A DNA stretch of 64,000 bases from Halolamina salifodinae (GCF_017874235.1 NZ_JAGGLC010000005.1:226753-290752), one strand, 5' to 3'; positions 26,686 to 35,872 are shown, counted from the stretch's first letter. A program made the numbers and translations. The notes: generated by a model not told the origin, from the letters alone.

Positions 26686-27141
26686 CTACGACTGCTCGAC
26701 GTTCCGGAGCGTCGCCGCCACGTCGCTCGGCGTCGCGCCCGGCGCGTCCTCGACGCGGTGGTCCGGGACGAAAATCGGGACGGGGTTGGCCCGCAGCGCG
26801 CTTCTGACGGTCTGTGCGTCGTCCTCGTCGTCGGGATCGAGGTTGGCCATGTGGGCGACCTGCCGCGTGGTCCCGGTCTCGCCGTAGGGGATCTGGCAGA
26901 CCGCCTTGAGCACGTCGCGCTGGTCGGTCGGCACCGTGATGGCGACCTCCAGGTCCGCGAAGTCGTCCTCGGCGCCGCCGAGGTAGTCGAACACGCGATC
27001 CAGCACCTCGTGGTCGGACCCCGAATCGTCCGGGATCCGCTCCGGAAACGACACGTCGATCACCTGCCCGCTGGCGATTCCGATCTGGACGGGCCGCCCG
27101 AGCACGTCCGATTGGCGCGCGTAGATGCCGGCGTCTTCCAT
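26686..27141 (-). CDS. Alkyltransferase-like protein (MGMT fold without the active-site Cys)
   Basis: A 151-residue protein from ATG 27141. The C-terminal half matches the DNA-binding domain of methylguanine-DNA methyltransferase, with IPYGETGTTRQVAHMA and NPVPIFVPDHRV. The canonical motif is PCHRV; here Cys is Asp, so direct alkyl transfer is not expected. Known alkyltransferase-like proteins bind alkylated guanine and recruit excision repair. The N-terminal half is a divergent ferredoxin-like fold. It converges with the membrane-protein gene at 26338. Confidence 0.83.
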   Translation of the reverse strand: MEDAGIYARQSDVLGRPVQIGIASGQVIDVSFPERIPDDSGSDHEVLDRVFDYLGGAEDDFADLEVAITVPTDQRDVLKAVCQIPYGETGTTRQVAHMANLDPDDEDDAQTVRSALRANPVPIFVPDHRVEDAPGATPSDVAATLRNVEQS

Positions 27142-27227
27142 TTGGTGGGGAAAGGCGACTCCCGACCTTGAACCCGGCGGCGACGCCCGGTTGGACGACC
27201 GGGGTCGCAAGTCTTTTGAACAGTTCC

Positions 27228-27241
27228 GTACATTAGTGTAC
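27228..27241 (+). promoter_or_regulatory. Inverted repeat GTACA-TTAG-TGTAC at the trpC start, operator candidate
   Basis: A perfect 5-bp inverted repeat ends four bases before the trpC ATG and contains TGTACA (27237-27242), the TRP-box hexamer bound by TrpY in Methanothermobacter. A T-rich TATA-like element (CTTTTGAA, 27213-27220) lies about 30 bases before the ATG, as expected for a leaderless archaeal transcript, so the palindrome would overlap the start site. The regulator is inferred, not shown. Confidence 0.5.
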
Positions 27242-27245
27242 AACT

Positions 27246-28058
27246 ATGGACAGCACCAACGAGATGGCGCCCGCGGTGCGCTCCATCCTCGACGCCGCCC
27301 GGGAGCGCCCCGGCGGGGGGTCGCGGGTGGCCGTCGACGACGCGCGGGACCTCCCGGCGGCGTTCGCGGCCGCCGAGGCCGACGGGCGGATCCCCGTCGT
27401 CGCCGAGGTGAAACCGACCAGCCCGACGACCACGGGCGAGAGCGACCACGACCCCGTCGAACTGGCCGAGGAGATGGTCGCCGGCGGCGCCGCGGCGCTC
27501 TCGGTGCTCACTGAACCCGAGCATTTCGGCGGGTCGGTCGAGAACTACGAGCGCGTCCGCGCGGCCGTCGACGTGCCCGTCCTCCGCAAGGACTTCCTCG
27601 TGAAGGAGTCGCAGTTGGACGCCGTCGAGGCGGATGTCGTGCTGCTGATCGCCCGGTTCTTGGGCGACGGTCGCGAATCGAAAGATTCGCGAGCCAACCA
27701 GGTGGCGGAGCCACCTGGTGACGATCTGGAACCGATGATCGAGGCGGCCCGCGAGCGCGGGATGCAGGTGCTCGTCGAGGTCCACACCGAAGCGGAAGTC
27801 GAGCAGGCCGTCGACGCCGGCGCGGAGATCATCGGCGTCAACAACCGCGATCTGGCGGCGCTGGAGGTCGATCTGGGGACGTTCGAGGAAGTCGCACCCG
27901 CGGTTCCCGAGGAGGCGACGCTGCTGGCCGAATCGGGGATTTCGACGCCCGCGAACGCGCGACGGATGCGTGAGGCGGGCGCGGACGGCCTGCTCATCGG
28001 CACCGCTATCATGGACGGGGACCCACGGGAGAACACGACACGGTTCATCAACGCATGA
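27246..28058 (+). CDS. trpC: Indole-3-glycerol phosphate synthase with in-frame hairpin insert
   Basis: A 270-residue TIM barrel. [14 protein letters not shown] carries the catalytic lysine, [10 protein letters not shown] the second, and IGVNNRDL and LLAESGI the phosphate site. Between [11 protein letters not shown] and [11 protein letters not shown] sit residues about 143-158, encoded by two perfect hairpins (27672-27691, 27698-27718) with the array spacers GAGCCAA and TGACGAT. The insert falls in a loop after strand 5 and keeps the frame. It is first in trpCBA; its stop overlaps the trpB ATG. Confidence 0.95.
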   Translation: MDSTNEMAPAVRSILDAARERPGGGSRVAVDDARDLPAAFAAAEADGRIPVVAEVKPTSPTTTGESDHDPVELAEEMVAGGAAALSVLTEPEHFGGSVENYERVRAAVDVPVLRKDFLVKESQLDAVEADVVLLIARFLGDGRESKDSRANQVAEPPGDDLEPMIEAARERGMQVLVEVHTEAEVEQAVDAGAEIIGVNNRDLAALEVDLGTFEEVAPAVPEEATLLAESGISTPANARRMREAGADGLLIGTAIMDGDPRENTTRFINA

Positions 28059-29425
28059 GCTCTGATTCATCTGCGGACGGGAAGTTCGGGGAGTACGGTG
28101 GCCAGTACGTACCGGAGGCGCTGATGCCCGCTATCGAGGAGCTACGGGACGCCTACGAGCGCTACGTGCTGGAAAACGAGGACGGCTTCGTGGACGAGTT
28201 CCGGCAACGGCTGGGGCAGTTCGGCGGCCGGCCGACGCCGCTCCAGCACGCCGAACACCTCTCGGCGCGCTACGACCGCGAGGTGTACCTCAAGCGCGAA
28301 GACCTCGTCCACGGCGGCGCGCACAAACTCAACAACGCGCTGGGGCAGGTGCTGCTGGCGAAGTACATGGGCAAGGAGCGCATCGTCGCCGAGACGGGCG
28401 CCGGCCAGCACGGCACCGCGACGGCGATGGCCGCGGCCCATCTCGACATGCCCTGTGAGATCTACATGGGCGAGACCGACATCCAGCGCCAGCGCCCCAA
28501 CGTGTTCCGGATGCGGATCAACGGCGCCGACCTCAACCCCGTCACGGCGGGGCGAGGCACCCTCAAAGAAGCCATCAGCGAGACGATGCGGGACTGGGCG
28601 ACCAACGTCGACGACACCCACTACGTCGTCGGCAGCGTCGTCGGCCCCGCGCCGTTCCCGGAGATGGTCCGGGAGTTCCAGTCGGTGATCAGCGAGGAGG
28701 TCCGGAAGCAGGCCAAAGAGCAGTTCGGCACGCTCCCGGACTCGGTCGTCGCCTGCGCCGGCGGCGGGTCGAACACGATGGGCGCGTTCGCGGAGTTCGT
28801 CGACAGCGAAGCGCGAAGCGCCTCGGGCCGTTCGAGCGGGCGGAGCCCGCGAGAAGACGACGAGGACGTGAGCCTGCTGGCCGTCGAGGCGGGTGGCTCC
28901 TCACTGGCCGTCGACGAGGAGGAGGGCGTCGCCCCCAACTCCGCCTCGCTCTCGACGGGCGGGCAGGGCGTGCTCCACGGCGCGCGCACGAAGGTGCTGC
29001 AGGACGAGTGGGGTCAGATCGTCGAGTCCCACTCCGTCTCGGCGGGGCTGGACTACGCCGGCGTCGGGCCGGAACTGGCCTACCTCGTCGACGAGGACCG
29101 CGTCTCGGCGGTCAACGTCGGCGACGACGCCGCGCTGGAGGCGTTCCACCGACTCTCGCAGGAGGAGGGGATCATTCCGGCACTGGAGAGTTCCCACGCG
29201 CTGGCGTACGTGGAGAAAGTGCTCGGGCCGGAGCGGTCGGCGGCAACAGGAGCCGCCGACGCGGACGCAGAGGTCGACGACGAGGCCGCCGAACTGCTTG
29301 GCGACCGCATCGTCATCAACCTCTCCGGTCGCGGCGACAAGGACCTCGAAACCGTCATCGAGGAGACCGACAAGCGCGACATTCCGAACGCGCCGGATAT
29401 GTCGGAGTTCGCGGGGGGACTGTGA
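28055..29425 (+). CDS. trpB: Tryptophan synthase beta chain with insertions
   Basis: A 456-residue protein, longer than the usual 390-410. It has the PLP-lysine motif in [17 protein letters not shown], the glutamate of ETGAGQHG, and the phosphate loop [10 protein letters not shown] near residue 232. Residues about 250-267 ([17 protein letters not shown]) are an insert encoded by imperfect and perfect hairpins and shared with leuS. A second insert near residue 395 is encoded by a 9-bp hairpin (29236-29260). ATGA and GTGA overlaps couple it to trpC and trpA. Confidence 0.96.
   Translation: MSSDSSADGKFGEYGGQYVPEALMPAIEELRDAYERYVLENEDGFVDEFRQRLGQFGGRPTPLQHAEHLSARYDREVYLKREDLVHGGAHKLNNALGQVLLAKYMGKERIVAETGAGQHGTATAMAAAHLDMPCEIYMGETDIQRQRPNVFRMRINGADLNPVTAGRGTLKEAISETMRDWATNVDDTHYVVGSVVGPAPFPEMVREFQSVISEEVRKQAKEQFGTLPDSVVACAGGGSNTMGAFAEFVDSEARSASGRSSGRSPREDDEDVSLLAVEAGGSSLAVDEEEGVAPNSASLSTGGQGVLHGARTKVLQDEWGQIVESHSVSAGLDYAGVGPELAYLVDEDRVSAVNVGDDAALEAFHRLSQEEGIIPALESSHALAYVEKVLGPERSAATGAADADAEVDDEAAELLGDRIVINLSGRGDKDLETVIEETDKRDIPNAPDMSEFAGGL
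28803..28853 (+). repeat. Hairpin insert within trpB, homologous to a leuS insert
   Basis: The segment begins GACAGCGAAGCGCGAAGCGC and continues to GAGCCCGCGAG. It contains a GCGC-GAA-GCGC hairpin (flanks pair with one mismatch) and a perfect GCGGGC-GGA-GCCCGC hairpin (28836-28850). Read on the minus strand, 33984-33932 in leuS starts with the same 24 bases except one and has matching 3' words (CGAGCGG, GCCCGCGAG versus GAGCCGCGAG). Confidence 0.75.
29236..29260. repeat. 9-bp hairpin within the 3' part of trpB
   Basis: GTCGGCGGC and GCCGCCGAC flank the 7-base loop AACAGGA. It encodes part of an Ala/Asp-rich stretch ([15 protein letters not shown]) that looks inserted between EKVLGPE and [16 protein letters not shown]. 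The stem size fits the hairpin family, but the loop is longer and no diagnostic spacer is visible. Confidence 0.5.
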
Positions 29426-30291
29426 GCCGGCTCCCCAGCGCCTTCGGCTCGGAGCCAGCGTTCATCCCCTATCTCGCGGTCGGCGACCCGGACATCCCGT
29501 CCTCGAAGCAGTACGTGGAAGCGCTCGTCGAGGGTGGCGCCGACTGCATCGAACTCGGCCTGCCGTTCTCGGAACCCATCGCGGAGGGGCCGACGATCCA
29601 GAAAGCGGTCGTCCGGTCGCTCTCGGGCGGCATCACCCCCGATGCGTACTTCGAGTTCGTCGACGACCTCGACGTGGACGTGCCGCTGGTCTGTATGACC
29701 TACTACAACCTCATCTTCCGCTACGGCGCCGAGTCCGGCACTGCGGCGGGTGAGGGCGACTACGCGGCGCCCGGCCCGCGCCCGTTCGTGAAGCGCGCCG
29801 CCGAGGTCGGCATCGACGGCTTCGTGGTTCCGGACCTGCCAGCAGAGGAGGCCGACGACCTGCGAGAGGCCTGTGACGAGTTCGGTCTGGATCTCGTCTT
29901 CATCGTCGCGCCGACGACGACCGACGACCGCCTCGAAACCATCCGCGAGCAGGTCTCGGGCTACGTGTACGTGCAGGCCCGGCTTGGCGTCACGGGCGCG
30001 CAGGCGGACGTCTCCGACCAGACCGCAGAAAGCCTCGCCCGGATTGCGGACTGGGACGTGCCCAAGGCGGTCGGCTTCGGCATCTCCTCGGGCGACCACG
30101 CCGCTCGCGTCGTCGAGGCCGGCGCCGACGGCATCATCGTCGGCTCCGCGCTCGTGGATATCGTCGCCGACGGCGTCGAGAACGACCGCCCGACCGCCGA
30201 GGTGGCCGACGCGCTGCGGGAGAAGGCCCGCGAACTGAAGGAGGGGGCGCTGCGGAGCGCCAAGCGATCACCGGAAACGGACGGGAGATAG
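29422..30291 (+). CDS. trpA: Tryptophan synthase alpha chain
   Basis: A 289-residue TIM barrel from GTG 29422, which overlaps the trpB stop. It contains YLAVGDPD, the catalytic glutamate in [27 protein letters not shown], and [13 protein letters not shown] with the phosphate-binding VGSALVDIV. It cleaves indole-3-glycerol phosphate and passes indole to TrpB. A Gly/Ala/Pro-rich stretch near residues 98-115 ([18 protein letters not shown]) is longer than usual but has no clear hairpin. Confidence 0.96.
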   Translation: MSRLPSAFGSEPAFIPYLAVGDPDIPSSKQYVEALVEGGADCIELGLPFSEPIAEGPTIQKAVVRSLSGGITPDAYFEFVDDLDVDVPLVCMTYYNLIFRYGAESGTAAGEGDYAAPGPRPFVKRAAEVGIDGFVVPDLPAEEADDLREACDEFGLDLVFIVAPTTTDDRLETIREQVSGYVYVQARLGVTGAQADVSDQTAESLARIADWDVPKAVGFGISSGDHAARVVEAGADGIIVGSALVDIVADGVENDRPTAEVADALREKARELKEGALRSAKRSPETDGR

Positions 30292-30350
30292 GGCGGCCGG
30301 GAGCGCAACCCTCAAGCCTACTGTTGCCACAAGCTACCACACTCACTACG

Positions 30351-30366
30351 CCGGCGGCGACGCCGG
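30351..30366. repeat. Leader hairpin before aroA'
   Basis: CCGGCG-GCGA-CGCCGG lies 47 bases before the aroA' ATG, in the 121-bp gap after trpA. It could be a weak terminator of trpCBA or a leader structure; nothing more is visible there. Confidence 0.35.
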
Positions 30367-30412
30367 ATCATCCACACCGACGCCGGCTGAAACGTGCCGG
30401 CGACCGACAACC

Positions 30413-31219
30413 ATGACACGACTCACACCAACCGACGCCGGCAGAGCCGCCCGACTCGACCGCCTCTCGACCGACGGGAACGTCCTGATGGTGCCGATGG
30501 ACCACGGCATCACGATGGGCGCCGTCCAGGGGCTGGCCGACATCGAATCGACTATCGACGCCGTCACCCGCGGCGGCGCCGACGCCGTCCTGACCCAGAA
30601 GGGCATCGCGCCGCGCGTCCACCCGAACAAGAACGACGCGGGCTACGTGATCCACCTCAACGCCTCGACGACCATCGGCCCGGACGAGGACGACAAGCGC
30701 GTCACCGGGACGGTCAAGGAGGCCGTGCAGGCCGGCGCCGACGCCGTCTCCCTCCACCTCAACGTCGGCAGCAAGTACGAGCCCACGCAGATCGAACAGC
30801 TGGCCGAGGTGACGAGACAGGCCCGCGAGTTCGGGATGCCCGTGCTGGCGATGACGTACGCCCGCGGCGAGGGCGTCGACAGCACCGACCCCGAATCGCT
30901 GGGGCACGCGGTCCGACTCGGCGAGGAACTGGGCGCTGATCTGGTGAAAACGGGCTACTCCGACGACGCCGACTCCTTCGAGCACGTCGTCGAATCGACG
31001 GAGCTGCCGGTCCTCATCGCCGGTGGGAGCAAGGGATCGAACCGCCAGACCGTGGAGATGGTCCGCGGCGCGATGGACGCCGGCGCCTCGGGCGTCTCGA
31101 TGGGCCGCTCCATCTTCCAGCACGAACAGCCGGAGCACATCGCCCGCGCGGTGTCGGCGGTGATCCACGACGACGCGGGCGTCGACGCCGCGCTCGACGC
31201 CGGCGGCTTCGAGGGCTGA
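30413..31219 (+). CDS. aroA': 2-amino-3,7-dideoxy-D-threo-hept-6-ulosonate synthase
   Basis: A 268-residue class I aldolase-type barrel. NVLMVPMDHGITMG, the Schiff-base region VKTGYSDD near residue 185, and VLIAGGSKG near 207 are typical of the archaeal AroA' enzyme. It condenses aspartate semialdehyde with a hexulose-derived precursor to begin the archaeal shikimate route. Its product feeds aroB' at 4508. It follows trpCBA, fitting a role in aromatic amino acid supply. Confidence 0.93.
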   Translation: MTRLTPTDAGRAARLDRLSTDGNVLMVPMDHGITMGAVQGLADIESTIDAVTRGGADAVLTQKGIAPRVHPNKNDAGYVIHLNASTTIGPDEDDKRVTGTVKEAVQAGADAVSLHLNVGSKYEPTQIEQLAEVTRQAREFGMPVLAMTYARGEGVDSTDPESLGHAVRLGEELGADLVKTGYSDDADSFEHVVESTELPVLIAGGSKGSNRQTVEMVRGAMDAGASGVSMGRSIFQHEQPEHIARAVSAVIHDDAGVDAALDAGGFEG

Positions 31220-31297
31220 GCCGCGACGCGAGGGCGGAACCCCGTCCACGGCGGCGATTGTGACAGAATTAAGGGGGGGCCGGCGGTAGCCGGAGCC

Positions 31298-32287
31298 ATG
31301 GAGACGCTGCTTCTCAACAGCGAGGACGTTCACCACAACACCTCGATGGCCGAACTCATTCCGGCCATCGAGGAGGCGTTCGCCGCCTACGAAAACGGCA
31401 ATGCCAAGATGCCCGCGAAGTCCTACGTCGACCTGCCGCAGTACAGCGGCGACTTCCGCTCGATGCCCGCCTACCTCGATACGGGCGAGTGGGACGCGGC
31501 CGGGATCAAGTGGGTCAACGTCCACACCGAGAACGAGGAGCAGTTCGACCTGCCGACGGTGATGGGGACGATGATCTACTCCGAGCCCGAGAACGCGTTC
31601 CCGCTGTCGATCATGGACGGCACCGAACTGACGATGCAGCGCACCGGCGCCGCCGCCGCCGTCGCGACCGACCACCTCGCCGTCGAGGACGCCAGTTCGA
31701 TGGGGATCGTCGGTGCGGGCGTACAGGCTTACAGCCAACTCGAGGCCATCTCGGAGATCCGCGACATCGAGGAGGTCGTCATCTCGGACCTCGACGAGGC
31801 CCGCGTCGCGGAGTTCATCGACACGTTCGAGGACCGCTTCACCATCCGCTCGGGCACCCCGCGGGACGCCGCCCGCTGTGACGTGCTCTCGACGGTTACC
31901 CCCGTGCGCAACCCCATCATCGACGCCGACGACGTGGGCGAGCACACCCATATCAACGCGATGGGCGCCGACGCCGAGGGGAAACACGAGATCGCCGACG
32001 CGGTGCTCGAGAACGCAAAGCTGGTGATCGACGACTACGCCCAGTGTACCCACTCCGGCGAGATCAACGTCCCCTGGAGCGAGGGCGTCCTCGGCGACGA
32101 GGACCTCTACGGCGAAATCGGCCAGATCGTCGTCGGCAACAAGGCAGGCCGAACCGACGAGGATGGCGTGACCGTCTTCGACTCGACGGGCCTGGCGATT
32201 CAGGACGTCGCCGCGGCGCACGTGGTGTACGAGCACGCCAACGAGCGCGACAACGGGACGAACTTCGACCTGCTCGGCCTGGCCTGA
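31298..32287 (+). CDS. Ornithine cyclodeaminase / alanine dehydrogenase family protein
   Basis: A 329-residue protein of mu-crystallin-type fold. It has the substrate-binding RSMPAYL and GIKWVNVH segments, TGAAAAVATDHLA, the Rossmann motif MGIVGAGVQAYSQLEAI near residue 132, and a late GEIGQIVVGNKAGR. Archaeal members include NAD-dependent alanine dehydrogenase (Archaeoglobus type) and ornithine cyclodeaminase, and motifs alone do not separate the two. It stands alone, 78 bp after aroA'. Confidence 0.88.
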   Translation: METLLLNSEDVHHNTSMAELIPAIEEAFAAYENGNAKMPAKSYVDLPQYSGDFRSMPAYLDTGEWDAAGIKWVNVHTENEEQFDLPTVMGTMIYSEPENAFPLSIMDGTELTMQRTGAAAAVATDHLAVEDASSMGIVGAGVQAYSQLEAISEIRDIEEVVISDLDEARVAEFIDTFEDRFTIRSGTPRDAARCDVLSTVTPVRNPIIDADDVGEHTHINAMGADAEGKHEIADAVLENAKLVIDDYAQCTHSGEINVPWSEGVLGDEDLYGEIGQIVVGNKAGRTDEDGVTVFDSTGLAIQDVAAAHVVYEHANERDNGTNFDLLGLA

Positions 32288-32754
32288 ATCGGACCGAAGA
32301 CGACTGGGTAACGACTTTTCGACTTTCTCGTAACTGACTGGGTCAGTACGGCTACTGCGAACGGCACCGCGGAGTGAGTATGACCACTTGCGACCGCACG
32401 ACCCCGCAGCCACACCCTCCCCAACCGACTCCCTCGCTCCGTTCAGTCGTCCCTCGCGCTCACGTCGCGCACGGAGGCGCGAGCGCTTCGCGCCGACAGC
32501 CGCCGCAGTCCGGGTGCAGTGGGTTCCTCGCGGTCGCGTCCAACCAACGAATGCTGTCGCAAGTCCAGTCGCCGACTGCGAGCGAACATCGTGAGCGAGC
32601 AGGCCGAGGAACCCCCGAAGGGGGTGACGACGGCTTTTGTCGCCAGAAATCTTCGATTTCTGGCTGCTAACCAGAAGCCTCCGGCTTCTGGTGATGGCCG
32701 AGCTTTTGCCAGGGAGCGAGTGAAAACGAGCGACCGCAGCAAAAGGTCGAGTGA
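32288..32754. repeat. 467-bp non-coding stretch: dispersed repeat copy C plus a two-hairpin array (array 3)
   Basis: No gene is visible. GCGAACGGCACCGCGGAGT (32358-32376) and CCCTCCCCAACCGACTCCCT (from 32415) place copy C of the GGCTGGGGAGG repeat here in minus orientation. Two perfect 9-bp hairpins follow: 32643-32651/32655-32663 (loop TTC) and 32671-32679/32683-32691 (loop TCC). They are separated by CTGCTAA and followed by TGATGGC. Other GCGAGCGC-TTC-like palindromic words occur near 32480. Confidence 0.75.
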
Positions 32755-35706
32755 CTACTCCAGGTGGATCGCCGGGCGGAACGGGATCGCGTTCCCGGCC
32801 CGATCCGCGGGATCCACCACGTCAGCGTCGTCCTCGGCGTACACCTCGACGTCGGCGCCGAACTCGCGGCCGAGGAACGGCGCGGCGTTCTCGTAGGCCG
32901 CGCGCTCGTCCATATCGAGCAGGTCCGCGAGTTCCTCCTCGTCGTAGTCGCGGGCGAACTCGACGGCGTCCTGTGCGACCTGGTTGACCGCGTCGCCCTT
33001 CTCGCGCAGGTCGGGGTCGCTCATCACCTCGCTCATCACCGCGCCCACGTCGGCGCCGACCTCGCGGACGGCGTCGAACACCTGCCGCTTCCAGTCGGCG
33101 GCGACGTAGATCCGGATGGTCTCCGGGTCGGTGTCGGTCACGTCCGCGACTTCGTTGATGTCGTCGACCAGCGCCTGCACGCGGGCCTCCTGCAGTTCCA
33201 GGTCCGGCGCGCGCAGGTCCTCGTCGACCTCGGGCCACGGCGCGTCCTCGGCGGGCGTACCCGTCAGGTCCTCGTGGAGTTCGTTGGCCAGGAACGGCGT
33301 GAACGGCGCCAGCAGGCGCAGTCGGGTCTCGAGGACGTGTCGAAGCGTCCAGCGCGCGCCCGGCCGGCCGAGGTCGGCGCGGCGTCGGTACCACTTCAGG
33401 TGCTCTTCGAAGCCGTAGAACGCCGCCTGCGTGGCGGTCCGGGTCTCGGAGCCCTCCATCGCCTGGGTCGCCTCCTCGACTGTGGTCTGGAGCTTCGAGA
33501 GCAGCCAGCGGTCCACGTCGTTCAGCGCATCACGCTGTCCCTCCTCGCCCTCGATCAGTTCCTGCCCGCGGTTGTAGAACCGCCGCAGTTGGTCGTGGGT
33601 GCTCTCGACGGCGTCCTCGCGCCAGTCGTAGTCCTGCCACGGCTCGGAGGCGTTCAGCAGGAAGAACCGAACCGTGTCGGCGCCGAACTCCGAGATGGCC
33701 TCACCCGGCAGCACGACGTGGCCCTTCGAGGAGGACATCTTCCGGCCCTCCAGCAGGCCCATCCCCATCACGACGATGCCCTCGGGCCACTTCGGCTCGG
33801 GGAAGAACTCGGCGTGGTGGTAGAGGTAGAACGTCAGGTGGTTCGTGATCAGGTCGTTGCCCGAGAAGCGGTAGTCGACCGGGTACCAGTAGTCCCACTC
33901 CTCACCCAGCTCCAGGGCTTTCTCGATCTTGTCTCGCGGCTCGTCGCCGCTCGACGTTTCCGAGGCGCTTCGCGCCTCGCTGTCCTCGACGGCGTCGGCG
34001 CCGTAGAACATCGCGTCGAAAAAGTCCCGATCCAGGTCCTCGACGGGGACGTCCTGAATGTGCGGGGCGACCGTGTAGTAGGACATGTACAGCGTCGAGT
34101 CCGACAGCGGTTCGATGACGAACTCGTCGTCCCACGGCAGGCGCGTGCCCAGCCCGTAGTTCCGGATGCAGGGCCACTCGTTCAGCCAGCCGACGGTGTG
34201 TTCGTACTCGCCGCGCGTGTTCTCCGGGATGGCGTCCAAGTTCGCGATTGCCTGCCGGGTCTTCTCCATCCACTCCTCGTCGTTGTAGCGCAGGAACCAC
34301 GTGTCCTGGTAGGCGACTTCGACGTCGCCGCCGCAGCGACAGACGACCTCCTCCGAGAACTCCTGCATCGTGTCGAACGCGTCGCCGGCGTGGTGCTCGC
34401 GGAAGCGCTCGCGCACGTCCTCGACCACTTCGCCGGCGAACTCGCCGTACTCGTCGTTCAGGATTCCGGAGTGGAACTCCGCGTTGTAGAGGTCGTTGGT
34501 GGCCTCCTCCAGCGCGGGGTCGTTGCTCGACTCGATGCCGTGCTCCTCGACGGCGGATTTGGCCGGAATCCCGCCGTACCCCTCCACGGAGAGGATCGGG
34601 ATCGGCTCGATTTCCCTGACTGCGTCGGGCTCGATCCCGTACTCCGTCAGATCGTCGGCGCGCGCCTGCAGCTCCTGCAGCGCGACGTAGTCGTCCGGCG
34701 AGTGGGCCGGGACCGACATCACGACGCCCGTGGCGTTGTCGGCGTCGACGAAGCCCGCGGGCAGGATCAGCACGTCCTCGCCCGTAATGGGGTTCTCGAC
34801 GCCCGTCCCGACGATATCCGCACCAGCGAACTCGGTCTGGATTTCGACCTCGCGGTCCTGCAGGCGGAACTTCTCGGCGGCGTCCTCGGAGATGACCCAC
34901 GTCCCGCCGTCGACGCTCGCGCGGACGTACGTCGCCTCGGGGTTGACGTAGGCGTTCGTGACGCCCCGGACGGTTTCGGGTCGCAGCGTCGCCATCGGGA
35001 AGACGGCCTCGCCGTCGTCCGACGCGCCTGCCCGGTCCGCGTCGCCTTCGTCGGGCGAGTCGCCGCGGAATCGCACGAGGGTGTACTCCTGGAACTCCGC
35101 GTCCTCACCCTCCAGCAGGTCGTGGGTGGTGACTGGCTGTTCCTCGTCGGTGCAGTAGTTCACCGGGTGCAGACCCTTCTCGACCAGCCCGTTTTCCTTC
35201 AGCGTCTGGTACTGCCACTCGATGAACTTCGAGTAGCGCTCGTCGTTGGTGGTGAACTCCCGGCGCCAGTCGACGGAGAGGCCCAGCGACTTCATCCCCT
35301 TCTTGTAGTGCTCCTCGATGAAGTACTCCGCAAACCCCATCGGCGTCTCCAGATCGCTCAGGTCCTCCTCGGGGACGTTGTACGTGTCCTGCAGCACCGA
35401 TAGCTGCTCCTCCTCGCCCTTTTTGAGGCGCTCGACGGCGCCGATGATCGGCGTGCCGGTGACGTGCCACGCCATCGGGAACAGCACGTTGTCGCCCTGC
35501 TGGCGCCGGTAGCGCGCGTAGGCGTCCGGCACCGTGTACGTGCGGGCGTGACCGATGTGCATCCCGCCGCTGGGGTAGGGGTACGGGACGGTGACGAAGG
35601 TGGCGTCCTCGCCGTCCGCCCCCTCCGCGGGATCGGCCTCGTACCGGCCCTCCTCCCGCCAGCGCTGCCGCCAGCGCTCCTCGATTGCCTGCGGGTCGTA
35701 GTCCAT
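32755..35706 (-). CDS. leuS: Leucyl-tRNA synthetase with hairpin-derived insert
   Basis: A 983-residue class I synthetase from ATG 35706. The HIGH motif is in PSGGMHIGHARTYT near residue 45; the CP1 editing domain spans about 190-500; the KMSKS motif is KMSSSKGH near 657; the anticodon-binding and C-terminal domains follow. Residues about 575-592 ([17 protein letters not shown]) are encoded by a perfect 7-bp hairpin (33962-33978) and a 5-bp one (33936-33950) and match an insert in trpB. A second acidic insert near residue 225 (DEGDADRAGASDDGE) may be an eroded copy. Confidence 0.96.
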   Translation of the reverse strand: MDYDPQAIEERWRQRWREEGRYEADPAEGADGEDATFVTVPYPYPSGGMHIGHARTYTVPDAYARYRRQQGDNVLFPMAWHVTGTPIIGAVERLKKGEEEQLSVLQDTYNVPEEDLSDLETPMGFAEYFIEEHYKKGMKSLGLSVDWRREFTTNDERYSKFIEWQYQTLKENGLVEKGLHPVNYCTDEEQPVTTHDLLEGEDAEFQEYTLVRFRGDSPDEGDADRAGASDDGEAVFPMATLRPETVRGVTNAYVNPEATYVRASVDGGTWVISEDAAEKFRLQDREVEIQTEFAGADIVGTGVENPITGEDVLILPAGFVDADNATGVVMSVPAHSPDDYVALQELQARADDLTEYGIEPDAVREIEPIPILSVEGYGGIPAKSAVEEHGIESSNDPALEEATNDLYNAEFHSGILNDEYGEFAGEVVEDVRERFREHHAGDAFDTMQEFSEEVVCRCGGDVEVAYQDTWFLRYNDEEWMEKTRQAIANLDAIPENTRGEYEHTVGWLNEWPCIRNYGLGTRLPWDDEFVIEPLSDSTLYMSYYTVAPHIQDVPVEDLDRDFFDAMFYGADAVEDSEARSASETSSGDEPRDKIEKALELGEEWDYWYPVDYRFSGNDLITNHLTFYLYHHAEFFPEPKWPEGIVVMGMGLLEGRKMSSSKGHVVLPGEAISEFGADTVRFFLLNASEPWQDYDWREDAVESTHDQLRRFYNRGQELIEGEEGQRDALNDVDRWLLSKLQTTVEEATQAMEGSETRTATQAAFYGFEEHLKWYRRRADLGRPGARWTLRHVLETRLRLLAPFTPFLANELHEDLTGTPAEDAPWPEVDEDLRAPDLELQEARVQALVDDINEVADVTDTDPETIRIYVAADWKRQVFDAVREVGADVGAVMSEVMSDPDLREKGDAVNQVAQDAVEFARDYDEEELADLLDMDERAAYENAAPFLGREFGADVEVYAEDDADVVDPADRAGNAIPFRPAIHLE

Positions 35707-35872
35707 ACCCGTTTCTCCCGTCCCCGCGTAAAAATACCCATCAGTTCTGACTGGCGCGGCCGGCAGCGACGCCGATCCGCGGCCGCCCGAACCGAGCGCC
35801 GTGGTGACGGCCCACACGCGAATCCCCCGACCGAAGACCTTTTGCAGCGAAGCCGACGCTACTCGGACACCT

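Noticed and set aside
29719..29790. A hairpin-type insert in trpA ([18 protein letters not shown])
   Set aside because: The stretch looks inserted, but I could not find a perfect inverted repeat or the array spacers in its DNA.
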